A stretch of 64,000 bases of DNA from Marinagarivorans algicola (GTDB lineage: Bacteria > Pseudomonadota > Gammaproteobacteria > Pseudomonadales > Cellvibrionaceae), in the NCBI RefSeq assembly GCF_001292705.1, contig NZ_LGAK01000003.1, positions 62,001 to 126,000 of the forward strand, given 5' to 3'. How positions within the stretch are numbered: position 1 is the stretch's first letter; every line of letters starts with the position of its first letter. The notes under the pieces were generated by a model. It had not been told where the DNA came from and did no database searches. It worked only from the letters and a program-made list of their open reading frames with translations. This document shows positions 37,777 to 47,330 of the stretch, piece after piece. A program made the position numbers and the translations under genes.

Positions 37777-38793
37777 TTAAAGCGCTAATGTACTAACCTG
37801 CATTGTTGCGCAGTGCAAGCTACCGTGCTGCTCAAGCAGTGGAGCGCAATAGACTGGCACGATTTCAAAGGTAGGAAAAGCGCTCTTCAACACCGCTAAT
37901 GCCGCATCATCTTCGGGTAAATGATACACAGGTGCAAAAACACAATCATTGCAAATTAAAAAATTGGCGTAAGTTGCAGGTAGTAATCGACCATCAACTT
38001 TGCTAAGCGCAATAGGTGTGGGCAGCTCAAACACCTCCCACCCCCATCGCGCCGCCAAGACTGTTATCTGCTGATGCAAACTCTGCAAGACAGAGGCATC
38101 ATGATGAAGTGTATTGCGGCCACTATAAATCACAGCACAACCCGTTTTACCGGCAGGCGCAAAGCGTGCAATCGTATCAATATGACCATCAGTATCATCA
38201 CCGGTTAAACAAATACCCTGCAACCATGCGAACTCTTTAACACCCAAATATTCACGCAAGATATTTTGAACATCTTCTTTGTGCAATTTAGGGTTGCGCT
38301 TAGTATCAATAACGCACTCTTCATTCGCCAGTAAAACCTGCTCGGCATTCACCTCAAGCCCACCACCCTCACACACGAAATCGACACTGCGAGGCTGAAA
38401 CAAGAGCCAGTCAGACAGATTTAAGGCAACTTGGTTGTCCGCTTTAGCGCAGTACTTGCCCCCCCAGCCATCAAAAGTGAAGCTCATCAGCTTTTTCGAA
38501 CAGCTAATAGGGCCGTAATCCCTAATCCAGGTATCATCGTAATGAATGTCATTACGTACTTTCACAACCCCCTCTATCACCCGAGCCTCAAGCTCAGCCT
38601 TGAATCCCGAAAAATCTAATGAGGGGTGAACCAAAACCCAGACCGGCGCAGCGCGAGCAATGGCCGCTAAAATCCCCCAATAGCTTTCGACAACCTCAGT
38701 ATAATTACTGGCCCAGTCGCCACCGGGGTAAGGCCATGCCAGCAAAACGGCACGGCAAGGGGCCCATTCGGGCAACATGACAGAATGTGACAT
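37777..38793 (-). CDS. aguA: Agmatine deiminase
   Basis: A 338-residue PAD-family enzyme converting agmatine to N-carbamoylputrescine. It has WIRDYGP, an EGGGLEVN Glu-Gly-Gly motif, TGDDTDGHID with the catalytic His, and the catalytic Cys328 in HGSLHCATMQ. Its ATG lies one base after the stop of the preceding 176-residue gene, so translation is coupled to it. Together with aguB it makes putrescine. Confidence 0.95.
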   Translation of the reverse strand: MSHSVMLPEWAPCRAVLLAWPYPGGDWASNYTEVVESYWGILAAIARAAPVWVLVHPSLDFSGFKAELEARVIEGVVKVRNDIHYDDTWIRDYGPISCSKKLMSFTFDGWGGKYCAKADNQVALNLSDWLLFQPRSVDFVCEGGGLEVNAEQVLLANEECVIDTKRNPKLHKEDVQNILREYLGVKEFAWLQGICLTGDDTDGHIDTIARFAPAGKTGCAVIYSGRNTLHHDASVLQSLHQQITVLAARWGWEVFELPTPIALSKVDGRLLPATYANFLICNDCVFAPVYHLPEDDAALAVLKSAFPTFEIVPVYCAPLLEQHGSLHCATMQVSTLAL

Positions 38794-38794
38794 A

Positions 38795-39325
38795 TTAATG
38801 CCTAATAAAGGGATTTTTAATATCCAAGTGGGTCAGACGCTCGCCTTTCTCAGGCTGACCACTATAATCGCGCCCAAAATAAAGCTTACCTGATTGAATT
38901 GAAACAATATTTAAAGAAGGTATAGATAAAATAGCTGGCAAAGCACTCTCGGGCATCACATTAAGAGCAAATATTTTTTTGCCTTTATCGTAGCCAAGTT
39001 GCGCTCTACCTTTAGCGGTATCGGTATAAAAATAACTGCCTGTAAAAGCATACTTGAGCAGCGCTCGATATTGCGTACGCTCACGCTTGCAATTGCTATC
39101 GCTGTAAATTTTAGTGGTTAACTTTAATGCCGTAAAATTAACCACTAAAAAATCGCGCCGATACACGCGCGTATCGCCATCGGTACTCAAGTAGCAGTGG
39201 CGCATCCATTGCCCCTGCATCGTTTGCCATACGCCTAGCTCGGGCCCCGGCATCGCAACCGCCAACAACCTTAATGGCACCAACGACAAAAGCGCCCCCA
39301 AAAAAACAAAACGCATAACAAACAT
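38795..39325 (-). CDS. Secreted protein of unknown function between ccmG and aguA
   Basis: A 176-residue predicted exported protein: signal peptide about 1-23, then a beta-rich domain with few charged clusters. It contains WMRHCYLSTDGDTRVYRRDF and SYFYTDTAKGRAQLGY. Two Cys (in RHCYL and NCKRE) could pair. The layout recalls small lipocalin-like or beta-sandwich proteins, but I recognise no family. It starts 10 bases after ccmG and its stop is one base from the aguA start, so it is transcribed with both. A link to polyamine or cytochrome biology is only a guess from position. Confidence 0.65.
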   Translation of the reverse strand: MFVMRFVFLGALLSLVPLRLLAVAMPGPELGVWQTMQGQWMRHCYLSTDGDTRVYRRDFLVVNFTALKLTTKIYSDSNCKRERTQYRALLKYAFTGSYFYTDTAKGRAQLGYDKGKKIFALNVMPESALPAILSIPSLNIVSIQSGKLYFGRDYSGQPEKGERLTHLDIKNPFIRH

Positions 39326-39335
39326 CTATAAAACC

Positions 39336-39857
39336 CTAGCCACCAAAAAAGATAGGCGCTATATCTTTAGCCCATATCTCTTCGGTCACAACACCTACAA
39401 CCTTAAATCGAATAATGCCACTGGCATCAACTACAAATGTCTCTGGTGCACCATAAACACCCAAATCTAAACCTAAACGGCCGTCAGCATCCACAATATT
39501 ATCGACATAAGGATCCTCCATGGCTTTTAGTAGGCTTCGAGCCTCATCCGACTCATCTTTGTAGTTAAGCCCGACAATCGTAATACCCATGTTCGCCAAT
39601 TCTAATAAGTATGGATGCTCCACTTTACAGCTTGGGCACCACGTTGCCCACACATTAAGCAGGTAAGGTTTTCCCTTAAAGGTATCCTGAGTAATGATCC
39701 TTGACTCATCATTCAATGAAGGAAGAGCAAAATCAGGTACCGGCTTACCCAATAAAACTGACTTCAGTTCATTGGGATCATTTTTTAAACCGTTAAACAA
39801 AAGTGCAGCCAATACCACAAAGGCAATTAAAGGCATAAATAATTTCAAGCGCTCCAT
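39336..39857 (-). CDS. ccmG: Cytochrome c maturation thioredoxin CcmG (DsbE)
   Basis: A 173-residue membrane-anchored thioredoxin. One TM (about 7-24), then a thioredoxin fold with WATWCPSC (Cys74, Cys77) and the family's GAPETFVVD run. It keeps apocytochrome thiols reduced in the periplasm. It lies nine bases after ccmF. Unusually it is followed not by ccmH but by an unknown gene and aguA. Confidence 0.95.
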   Translation of the reverse strand: MERLKLFMPLIAFVVLAALLFNGLKNDPNELKSVLLGKPVPDFALPSLNDESRIITQDTFKGKPYLLNVWATWCPSCKVEHPYLLELANMGITIVGLNYKDESDEARSLLKAMEDPYVDNIVDADGRLGLDLGVYGAPETFVVDASGIIRFKVVGVVTEEIWAKDIAPIFFGG

Positions 39858-39866
39858 AACGCCCCC

Positions 39867-41834
39867 TTAGGCTGCAACTGTATTGGCTACAACGGTATTT
39901 TTGGCTTTAACCCGTCGATAACGCTTGTCAAATACAGCTAGTGCACCACCAAAACCCATCAATAGGGCACCTAACCAAATCCAGCGCACAAATGGCTTAT
40001 AATGCACGCGCACAGACCAAGCACGGGCATCAAGCTCGTCGCCCAAAGCTACATATAAGTCACGCATAAAGCCAGCATCGATCGCAGCTTCGGTCATCAT
40101 ATTACCGCCCGACACATAGTTGCGATTTTCAGGATGTAATACCGCTTGCAGCTTGCCATCTTTAAACACTTTAAATTCGCCACGCTTAGCTTGGTAGTTA
40201 GGGCCGGTTACGCCAACAACCTCTGTCAATTCAAATTCGTGGCCGCCCACACTAACGGGTTTACCATACTCTAAACGCAAATCACGCTGATCACTGTAAA
40301 TGGTATTTAAAGATGCCCCCATCAAGCAAAACATAAAACCAATATGCGCGGTAAGCATACCGTAGTAGCTTAACTGAAAGCCAAATAAGGCTGCCACTCG
40401 GTTTTTGCTATTGCGTGTTTTACGCAAGACATCGCTAACTGTCATTAATACAATCCAGGCACCTAGCGTAACCGTGATGGCAGCACTCCACCGATAACCG
40501 TCACCTAAAGCTGGTGTAATAAGCCCTAAAATGATCGCCCCCACTAAAGGTGCCAATAGCCAAGGTACCAAGCGACTCATGTTGGTTTTTTTCCAATTCA
40601 TCAACATTCCAACACCCATCAGTGCAGCCACAAAAGCCATTAAGGGTACAAAAAAGATATCAAAAAACGGAGGTCCTACGGAGAGTTTTTCATCCCATAT
40701 AAACTCGACGAGTAAAGGATATAAAGTACCAAATAACACCATAGCCGTCGAAACGACAAATAATACATTGTTAAACAGCAAAAAGGCTTCGCGAGACATC
40801 CAAGTAAAACCTGGCACACTGCGAATCACTGGAACACGCAACGCGTATAGCAATAATGAGCCGCCCACAACAAAGCCCAAAAAGATCAAAATAAACAGCC
40901 CCCGCGTTGGGTCTGTTGCAAAAGCATGAACAGACGTTAAAACACCCGAGCGCACAATAAAGGTGCCTAGCAAACTCAATGAGAAAGCAAAGATAGCTAA
41001 CAAAATCGTCCAGCTTTTAAAGACGCCGCGCTTTTCTGTCACAGCCAGTGAATGTATTAACGCCGTACCGACTAACCAAGGCATAAATGAAGCATTCTCG
41101 ACGGGATCCCAAAACCACCAGCCGCCCCAGCCAAGCTCGTAATAAGCCCACCAACTACCCAAAGCAATACCAACGGTTAAAAAAGCCCATGCCATGTTGG
41201 TCCAAGGGCGAGACCAACGCGCCCAAGCGCTATCAAGGCGACCACCAATCAAAGCAGCAATGGCGAAAGCAAAAGCCACAGAAAACCCTACATAGCCCAT
41301 GTAAAGCATAGGCGGGTGAATAATCAAGCCAAAGTCTTGCAATAAGGGGTTAAGATCGCTCCCCTCTTGAGGGATACCGGGTAGATTTCGATCAAAGGGG
41401 TTGGACGTCATAATCATGAACAGGTAAAAACCGACAGCAATCATCCCCAATACAGATAAAACACGGGCCAGTAGATCAACCGGTAAATCACGAGAAAAAA
41501 TCGAAACCGCTAGCGTCCAAGTACACAAAGTCAATACCCACAATAACAGCGAGCCCTCATGCCCACCCCAAACAGCACTAATCTTATAGCGGTCAGGCAA
41601 CAAAGTGTTGGAATGGTTAGCGACGTACTTAACAGAAAAATCATCTTGTAAAAAAGAGTACGCTAAAATCACAAACGCAATAGCGGTAAATACAAACATA
41701 CCAGCAGCGAGAGACCGAGCGGCATTCATCCACATAATACGGCCCGTAAATGTTCCCGCCATAGGGACAACAGCAAGAAACATTGCCATCACTAGCGCCA
41801 ATATCAGCGCAAAGTTACCAAACTCAGGAATCAT
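39867..41834 (-). CDS. ccmF: Cytochrome c heme lyase CcmF
   Basis: A 655-residue inner-membrane protein with about 15 TMs. The WWD heme-handling motif is present as WGGWWFWDPVENASF (about 233-247), with conserved His residues in flanking loops. It joins heme from CcmE to apocytochrome CXXCH motifs together with CcmH and CcmI. Its start overlaps the ccmE stop by 11 bases. Confidence 0.96.
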   Translation of the reverse strand: MIPEFGNFALILALVMAMFLAVVPMAGTFTGRIMWMNAARSLAAGMFVFTAIAFVILAYSFLQDDFSVKYVANHSNTLLPDRYKISAVWGGHEGSLLLWVLTLCTWTLAVSIFSRDLPVDLLARVLSVLGMIAVGFYLFMIMTSNPFDRNLPGIPQEGSDLNPLLQDFGLIIHPPMLYMGYVGFSVAFAFAIAALIGGRLDSAWARWSRPWTNMAWAFLTVGIALGSWWAYYELGWGGWWFWDPVENASFMPWLVGTALIHSLAVTEKRGVFKSWTILLAIFAFSLSLLGTFIVRSGVLTSVHAFATDPTRGLFILIFLGFVVGGSLLLYALRVPVIRSVPGFTWMSREAFLLFNNVLFVVSTAMVLFGTLYPLLVEFIWDEKLSVGPPFFDIFFVPLMAFVAALMGVGMLMNWKKTNMSRLVPWLLAPLVGAIILGLITPALGDGYRWSAAITVTLGAWIVLMTVSDVLRKTRNSKNRVAALFGFQLSYYGMLTAHIGFMFCLMGASLNTIYSDQRDLRLEYGKPVSVGGHEFELTEVVGVTGPNYQAKRGEFKVFKDGKLQAVLHPENRNYVSGGNMMTEAAIDAGFMRDLYVALGDELDARAWSVRVHYKPFVRWIWLGALLMGFGGALAVFDKRYRRVKAKNTVVANTVAA

Positions 41835-42288
41835 ATGTCATGCCCTCACAGGCTTTTGAGTGGTTATTAGGGTTTTGTACGCTGTCTTCGACTTCTTTTG
41901 GCGTATAGGTTTCATCATGCTTGGCTAGCACTTTGGTCGCCACGAGTACATTGTTATCATCGAGCTTGCCGGTGACAACTGCCGCTTCACCTTCACCAAA
42001 CAAATCAGGCAGAATACCGTCAAAGGTCACTGTCATATTTTCAACACCATCGGTAATTTCGAAGGTTGTCTCGAGCTTATCGGTAGCATTTTTAATCGAA
42101 CCAGGAATAACACAGCCGCCAGCGCGAATGGAGCGTTCACGAGGCGCCTCACCTTTCACCACTTGTGAGACTGAGTAAAAATAATCACCCATATTACCTA
42201 CGGCATAACCAACTAATGCAGCAACAGCAGAGCTCGCCACCACAATAATCATCACCACAATTAAGCGCTGCTTTCTAACTGGATTCAT
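41824..42288 (-). CDS. ccmE: Heme chaperone CcmE
   Basis: A 154-residue periplasmic heme carrier: one TM (about 9-29), an OB-fold domain, and the heme-binding His124 in LAKHDETYTP with Tyr128. It takes heme from CcmABCD and hands it to CcmF. It overlaps ccmD by four bases and ccmF by 11, so all are tightly coupled. Confidence 0.96.
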   Translation of the reverse strand: MNPVRKQRLIVVMIIVVASSAVAALVGYAVGNMGDYFYSVSQVVKGEAPRERSIRAGGCVIPGSIKNATDKLETTFEITDGVENMTVTFDGILPDLFGEGEAAVVTGKLDDNNVLVATKVLAKHDETYTPKEVEDSVQNPNNHSKACEGMTYDS

Positions 42289-42494
42289 CTCTCCACCTCT
42301 AATGAAGCCTCACGCGAGGCTTGTTGACGCGCTACCAATGCACGCTGTTGCTTAATAAATTTTGCCCTGCGTATTTTTGGCGCAAGTGCCAAACCCATAA
42401 AAATACTCATAGTGACTACATAGCACACCCAAACATAAGGCCCGTGCCCTTCCATATGCCAAAAAGCGGCTGCGCTTTCAAAATAAAAAGTCAT
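42285..42494 (-). CDS. ccmD: CcmD small membrane protein
   Basis: A 69-residue protein with FWHMEGHGPYVWVCY, typical of CcmD, one TM (about 20-38) and a basic tail. It helps release holo-CcmE from the CcmABC complex. It lies directly after ccmC and overlaps ccmE by four bases. Confidence 0.92.
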   Translation of the reverse strand: MTFYFESAAAFWHMEGHGPYVWVCYVVTMSIFMGLALAPKIRRAKFIKQQRALVARQQASREASLEVER

Positions 42495-43241
42495 CTATTT
42501 GACTCCCATAACAATATCTTTAACCCACTGTGTTTTGACTTCACGATGCAATATTTCAACACGCACTTTAGTCAGTAACAACCAAGCAAAAAACATATAG
42601 ACCGCAAAAATCATCAAAATGAGTGGGTAGGCCATCTCTGGTGCAATACTCGACTTCTCGGTAAGCTTAAGTGTTGCGGGCTGATGAAGCGTAAACCACC
42701 AGTCGACGGATTTATAAATAATAGGGATATTCACCATACCCACTAACGACAAAATAGCGCAGGTTTTGTCAGCAGCCTCTTGGTTTTGATAAGCCTCTTG
42801 CAGCGCCATCACACCTAGGTACAAAAAAAACAAAATGAGCATTGATGTAATACGTGCATCCCACACCCAATAATCACCCCATGTAGGCTTACCCCATACC
42901 GCACCGGTAAACAGTGCAGCAAAGGTTAAGGCCGCACCAATAGGCGCTGCACACTTCATTACCATATATGACAGCTTCATGCGCCAAATCAAACCCACAG
43001 CCCCACTAAAGGCCATAACATAATAACCGGCCATGGCTACGGCGGCAGCTGGCACATGTATATAAATAATACGGTAGCTATTACCTTGTTTAAGCTCTGC
43101 GGGGGCAAAGCCTAAACCCCATATGATTCCTACACTTAACATCGCTAACGCCAACCAACCAATGACCTGCGTCCAGCGCGTTGTTTTCTCATAAAACCAT
43201 TTAGGTGACCCTAAACGATGAAACCACTGCCATGATGCCAC
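42495..43241 (-). CDS. ccmC: Heme-handling protein CcmC
   Basis: A 248-residue inner-membrane protein with six TMs and the WWD-type motif WGKPTWGDYWVWDARITS (about 115-132). It attaches heme to CcmE. It is preceded by a 240-base gap before ccmB, in which I see no gene or clear terminator; usually ccmB and ccmC are close, so a promoter of its own is possible. Confidence 0.95.
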   Translation of the reverse strand: MASWQWFHRLGSPKWFYEKTTRWTQVIGWLALAMLSVGIIWGLGFAPAELKQGNSYRIIYIHVPAAAVAMAGYYVMAFSGAVGLIWRMKLSYMVMKCAAPIGAALTFAALFTGAVWGKPTWGDYWVWDARITSMLILFFLYLGVMALQEAYQNQEAADKTCAILSLVGMVNIPIIYKSVDWWFTLHQPATLKLTEKSSIAPEMAYPLILMIFAVYMFFAWLLLTKVRVEILHREVKTQWVKDIVMGVK

Positions 43242-43480
43242 GATGTTCTACCTTATTTTATTATATAGAAATTGTTAAGTGCGATTAGGGGTGGTCGAGT
43301 CAAGCTGTAAAAATAGCCAAAGCGCGCACTATTAACACTTCGCTGTATTCAGTGATGATTCAGACTCGACATCAGCTAATTAATTCGCAGAGAACTTAAT
43401 TTTATGTGACAAAAGCCCATTTAAACAGCCCTTGCATCAATTATTCAACCATAAAGCGTATCTGTACGTCGACTGTTGCT

Positions 43481-44188
43481 TCACGTATTAACGCTAATAC
43501 GCAGTGCACCTGCAACGGCAAATGGTGCCAGCACAAGCGCACTCACAAACATTGCACTCAAAATTGCAATCTGCCCGGTGTAAGCAAAACCCTGTACGGC
43601 TTCATTGACCGCACTTGCCCCAAAAATTAATACGGGAACATATAAAGGCATAACAACCAACGATAAAATCAGCCCCCCTTTACGCAAGCCGACCGTTAAT
43701 GCAGCGCCGATAGAGCCAATGAGACTCATACTGCCAGTACCAATGAGGAGTGATATCATTAAGGGTAAATACCCCTCAGCAGGCAAGTACAGCATGGTAC
43801 CGAGCAAAGGTGTTAATAGCATGAGTGGAATACCAGTCATCAGCCAGTGCGCAAGGATTTTCGTCAAGACCAACCAAGGGAGTGGCTGTGGGCTCAACAA
43901 CATCTGCTCTAGCGAACCATCGTCAAAATCACTCCTAAACAAGCCATCTAACGACAAAAGTGTAGCCAACAAAGCAATCACCCAAATCATGCCTGGTGCC
44001 AATGCCATCAGCACCGTTTTTTCAGGACTAATCCCCAAAGGAATAAATACCACAACCATCAAAAAGAAAATCAGCGGGTTAGCCAGCTCACCCTTATGGC
44101 GAAAAGCAACAATCATTTCGCGCCTAAAGCAGGTTGTTAGTGCAGTAGTTAAACTAGAATGCTGATTATTAGCTGGTAAGCTATGCAT
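43481..44188 (-). CDS. ccmB: Heme exporter subunit CcmB
   Basis: A 235-residue inner-membrane protein with six TMs; it has FFLMVVVFIPLGISPE and DDGSLEQMLLSPQPL, both typical of CcmB. With CcmA and CcmC it drives release of heme-loaded CcmE. I chose the Met at 44188, which overlaps the ccmA stop by eight bases; an in-frame start 42 bases upstream is less likely. Confidence 0.93.
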   Translation of the reverse strand: MHSLPANNQHSSLTTALTTCFRREMIVAFRHKGELANPLIFFLMVVVFIPLGISPEKTVLMALAPGMIWVIALLATLLSLDGLFRSDFDDGSLEQMLLSPQPLPWLVLTKILAHWLMTGIPLMLLTPLLGTMLYLPAEGYLPLMISLLIGTGSMSLIGSIGAALTVGLRKGGLILSLVVMPLYVPVLIFGASAVNEAVQGFAYTGQIAILSAMFVSALVLAPFAVAGALRISVNT

Positions 44189-44822
44189 GACGCACCTCAT
44201 GAAAGGCTTCGGTATACTTGACCAACTCAATCGTACGGTAATGGCTGAGCGATAGCGCTTGGTGTGTTGTTAAAATCACAGTGCCACCCATTGCTGCGTG
44301 CTCTTGAATTTTAGCCTCCAAACGCTCAACACCCTGCTTATCAATGGCCGTAAAGGGCTCATCTAGCACCCACAAGGGTGACGCATCAAAATGCAAACGA
44401 GCCAAGCCCACTCGGCGATGCTGCCCAGCAGACATCTGATGACAAGGAATATCCGCATAACCCGCTAAGCCTACTTTAGCTAAAGCAGACTCAACATCTA
44501 AAGAGCCAGTTTCACCATTAACACCGGCAAACCATGCTAGATTTTCACGCGCGGTTAAGGATTTTTTGACTCCTGGATGATGCCCTAGATAAAGTAGCTG
44601 CATCAAAAAATCATGCTTGGCGCCCACAATAGGCTTACCCCGCCACAAAATCTCACCTTCACAACTATCAAACAAACCGCATAACGAACGCAGCAATGTT
44701 GTCTTTCCTGCTCCATTAGGGCCTGCTATTTGCACTACATCGCCGGCATTAATGACGGTATCTAAAGGTACAAATAACGGTTCTCCATCACGAACACAGG
44801 TAAACCCGTTTAATTGCAACAA
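44181..44822 (-). CDS. ccmA: Heme exporter ATPase CcmA
   Basis: A 213-residue ABC ATPase: Walker A GPNGAGKTT (about 34-42), the Q-loop, signature MSAGQHRRVGLARL and Walker B LWVLDEPFTAID. It powers the CcmABCD step. It is the first gene of the ccm run; the promoter should lie in the divergent gap to the FliK-like gene. Confidence 0.95.
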   Translation of the reverse strand: MLQLNGFTCVRDGEPLFVPLDTVINAGDVVQIAGPNGAGKTTLLRSLCGLFDSCEGEILWRGKPIVGAKHDFLMQLLYLGHHPGVKKSLTARENLAWFAGVNGETGSLDVESALAKVGLAGYADIPCHQMSAGQHRRVGLARLHFDASPLWVLDEPFTAIDKQGVERLEAKIQEHAAMGGTVILTTHQALSLSHYRTIELVKYTEAFHEVRHA

Positions 44823-45152
44823 GGCTTTGCCTCCATTTGTTGTCTACTCAAAGACTTAGCGCCGGATAAAAGCGGAAAATCTAAAGGCGCACAGTGTAGT
44901 CGTTTAACAAGGCATTGGCGAGCTTACAACAGGTATTGATTCACACAAACCTTACTACACGCATCGGCACAAGGCACAGCAACAACCTTCCTGTGCACAA
45001 TATTGCTCCGTTACGCTCAAGCGCTATACTCAAAGCAGTCAGGTCATAGCCTGCACATGCACTGGCGCAAATCGCTTATTTCATTAGAATTATTTTGTCG
45101 TAAATATGCTATATGCCATCGCACATGCCCTATTCAAACCAAAGGTTAGACA
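44823..45152. other. 330-base divergent intergenic region, ccmA / FliK-like gene
   Basis: No gene is visible. A promoter-like pair for the plus strand, TTGCTC (45003-45008) and TATACT (45025-45030) with a 16-base spacer, lies about 120 bases before the FliK-like start. The ccmA promoter was not identified. Confidence 0.4.
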
Positions 45153-46856
45153 ATGAGCCTGCCCCCGTTACCACCACAGTCAAACCTCATCAACATCAAG
45201 GCACCACTTAGCGTCATACCACCTGCTGGGACAGTCGGGCAGGAGACGCCTTCAAATAAAACCATCAAAGTGCCGATTGAATCACTACAAACACTCATAC
45301 ACCAACTCAAGATAACTACGCCAACTCTCCTCACTGCAAAAGTCGAGGCATCAGGTAAAGTTCCCCAAGACCTACTGTCAAAACTCCCCACATACAATAC
45401 ACAGGTAACAATCGACCGCCCAACTCAACTACACAGTGCAACCTCTCAGGTCACTACCCAGAACACTCTTTGGAGCAAAATACGTGTTGCTAGCACGCTC
45501 AACCTACTCATTACCTACCCAAGCCCAGCGCACCATAAAAACACACCCAGTAACAACCCACTGCTCAACACCGGCAGCACACTCTCCATATTGGTATCAC
45601 CCAATAGCACAATAAAAATAGTACCCGATCAAGCTCAGCCGACCAGCACCGCACTAACCAATGCCGCATACACACGCACCTCAAACACCCAAGCAGCCAC
45701 GCGCAATATTTTATCGGCTTTGAGTCAGCTAACTGACACACTACAGTCACAACAAAAAGTTACAACAAGCGAGCCGGTGAGTCATTTACTCAACAAACTA
45801 CAAACACTGAGCAACAACCTGACCTCGTTATCGCCGGCTATTGGCCAGCAGTTAGTGCCTCGCAAGCTGCTCAATACACTGATGCAACCCGCTCACACAA
45901 ACCCGTTACGGCTTACTCCATTAGCACCACAAGCACCTAGTCCACCTAACAACGACCTTAACAACACTTTTAACAACGCTCCCAGTAACACTCACCATGC
46001 AAATATTCACACCAGCAAAGCCAGTACAGTATTTAGCCCACAACCCACAGCGAGCTTTGCCTCCTCTGCCACACCGCTGTCGCCGGCCCCAACGCCTGCA
46101 TTCATCGAGCAGTTAACAGCACACATTAGCCAACACAGCACCGCACACCAAGGCAAAACGATTCAGTGGCTTCAACAAGGTCTTGCGCTGAGCCAGCAAC
46201 TACTGATACCCGAACGCGGCACACCACTGGCCGTAAGCCATACTGATTTATTGACAACCTTACTGGGCAGCCTACCCTCAGCTAAGCGCTCCGCTATGCA
46301 TGACATGAAAGAAAGCCGTCACACCCTAGCGCGCTGGCTCACCCAAGAGCTAACCCAGCACATCACTCGGACCGCAAGTGGTCATATACACAATCATGCA
46401 CACAATTTAGAGCGCTCAAATGAGTGGCAACAACACATAGATATTCCTCTTCGCTGGGGCGATGAGTTTGGTAACGCACAGGTGCGCATAGAACAAAAAG
46501 AAGGACAGCACAACAAAAACACACACAAGGCAACCGCAGAGCCAACCAATACCCAATGGGAAATAGCCATTGATTTTGAACTACCGCAAGACACACTAAA
46601 ACCGCAAACACTGAGCGCACACTTAAAACTACAGTGCTTAAAATTACCACAATCAGAGCAACAGCAAACCGACTTAAGTGTGGCCTTCTGGAGTCAAGCC
46701 CCCGCACTCAACCGCACAATAGAAGCTCGCCTGAGTCAATTTAAGCAGCAGCTGAGCGATATAGGGCTCAATATTACTCAGCTGAGCTGCCACACAGGTG
46801 CGCCTCCGCTCAAGTCGAGTAAACTACAACACAGCATTATTGATATAAAAACATAA
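45153..46856 (+). CDS. Flagellar hook-length control (FliK-like) protein
   Basis: A 567-residue protein, rich in Ser, Thr, Pro, Asn and Gln through most of its length, with a more ordered C-terminal domain (about 415-555) that fits the FliK C-terminal (Flg_hook) fold: DIPLRWGDEFGNAQVRIEQ, ELPQDTLKPQTLSAHLKL, and LSQFKQQLSDIGLNI. It is not beside other core flagellar genes, and an FlhB-like gene follows. So it is probably a second, orphan FliK-like protein like that found beside ccm genes in Pseudomonas relatives. The coding strand is strikingly A and C rich compared with its neighbours. Confidence 0.65.
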   Translation: MSLPPLPPQSNLINIKAPLSVIPPAGTVGQETPSNKTIKVPIESLQTLIHQLKITTPTLLTAKVEASGKVPQDLLSKLPTYNTQVTIDRPTQLHSATSQVTTQNTLWSKIRVASTLNLLITYPSPAHHKNTPSNNPLLNTGSTLSILVSPNSTIKIVPDQAQPTSTALTNAAYTRTSNTQAATRNILSALSQLTDTLQSQQKVTTSEPVSHLLNKLQTLSNNLTSLSPAIGQQLVPRKLLNTLMQPAHTNPLRLTPLAPQAPSPPNNDLNNTFNNAPSNTHHANIHTSKASTVFSPQPTASFASSATPLSPAPTPAFIEQLTAHISQHSTAHQGKTIQWLQQGLALSQQLLIPERGTPLAVSHTDLLTTLLGSLPSAKRSAMHDMKESRHTLARWLTQELTQHITRTASGHIHNHAHNLERSNEWQQHIDIPLRWGDEFGNAQVRIEQKEGQHNKNTHKATAEPTNTQWEIAIDFELPQDTLKPQTLSAHLKLQCLKLPQSEQQQTDLSVAFWSQAPALNRTIEARLSQFKQQLSDIGLNITQLSCHTGAPPLKSSKLQHSIIDIKT

Positions 46857-46946
46857 AAATAGTCAATCGGTGACACCTTATGTCGACACCTTTGAATAAA
46901 GATCAGCAGCCTACCCCATAGGCCATTTACACCTTGCGAGCATGCC

Positions 46947-47237
46947 ATGAGCACACACAATTCAACACCATTCCCCACCGCGCAAGAACTCAGCAAAGCT
47001 GTTGCACTCTTTTATGATGGCGAACAAGCACCCACTGTCTTGGCCAAAGGAGAAGATGATTTGGCTGCGCAGATCTTAGCCTTAGCCAACGAGCACAGTA
47101 TTCCTATTTGCAATAATCCAGCGCTGGTCGATTTACTGAATTTACTCGAGGTCGGCGATCATATCCCTAAAGAGCTATACACTGCTATTGCTCACATTAT
47201 CGCCTTTGCCTATAACCTAAAAACATCCGACTTTTAG
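46947..47237 (+). CDS. FlhB C-terminal-domain-like protein
   Basis: A 96-residue protein aligning with the cytoplasmic FlhB/YscU switch domain only: ALFYDGEQAPTVLAKGEDD, HSIPICNNPALVDLL, and VGDHIPKELYTAIAHIIAF. The autocleavage motif NPTH is missing; that position reads ELSK before AVALFYD. It therefore is the free-standing FlhB-like family (often named FlhB2/FhlB) rather than a broken flhB. It lies 90 bases after the FliK-like gene, which supports a joint role in switching substrate specificity in flagellar export. Confidence 0.8.
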   Translation: MSTHNSTPFPTAQELSKAVALFYDGEQAPTVLAKGEDDLAAQILALANEHSIPICNNPALVDLLNLLEVGDHIPKELYTAIAHIIAFAYNLKTSDF

Positions 47238-47330
47238 CCTAAAACATCTGACTCTTTAGCACTGGTTAGCACTTGCGCCTTAAAAGCCTCAAGTCTGGCT
47301 CTCAGCAAAACTCAGTAGCCGCTAGCGTGG

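Noticed and set aside
36375-38793. Genomic island inserted at the tRNA genes
   Set aside because: No integrase gene, no repeated tRNA 3' end and no unusual gene content; aguAB are common chromosomal genes.
43242-43480. Hidden gene in the ccmB-ccmC gap
   Set aside because: No frame with a start, ribosome site and plausible composition is present; the gap is described as empty.
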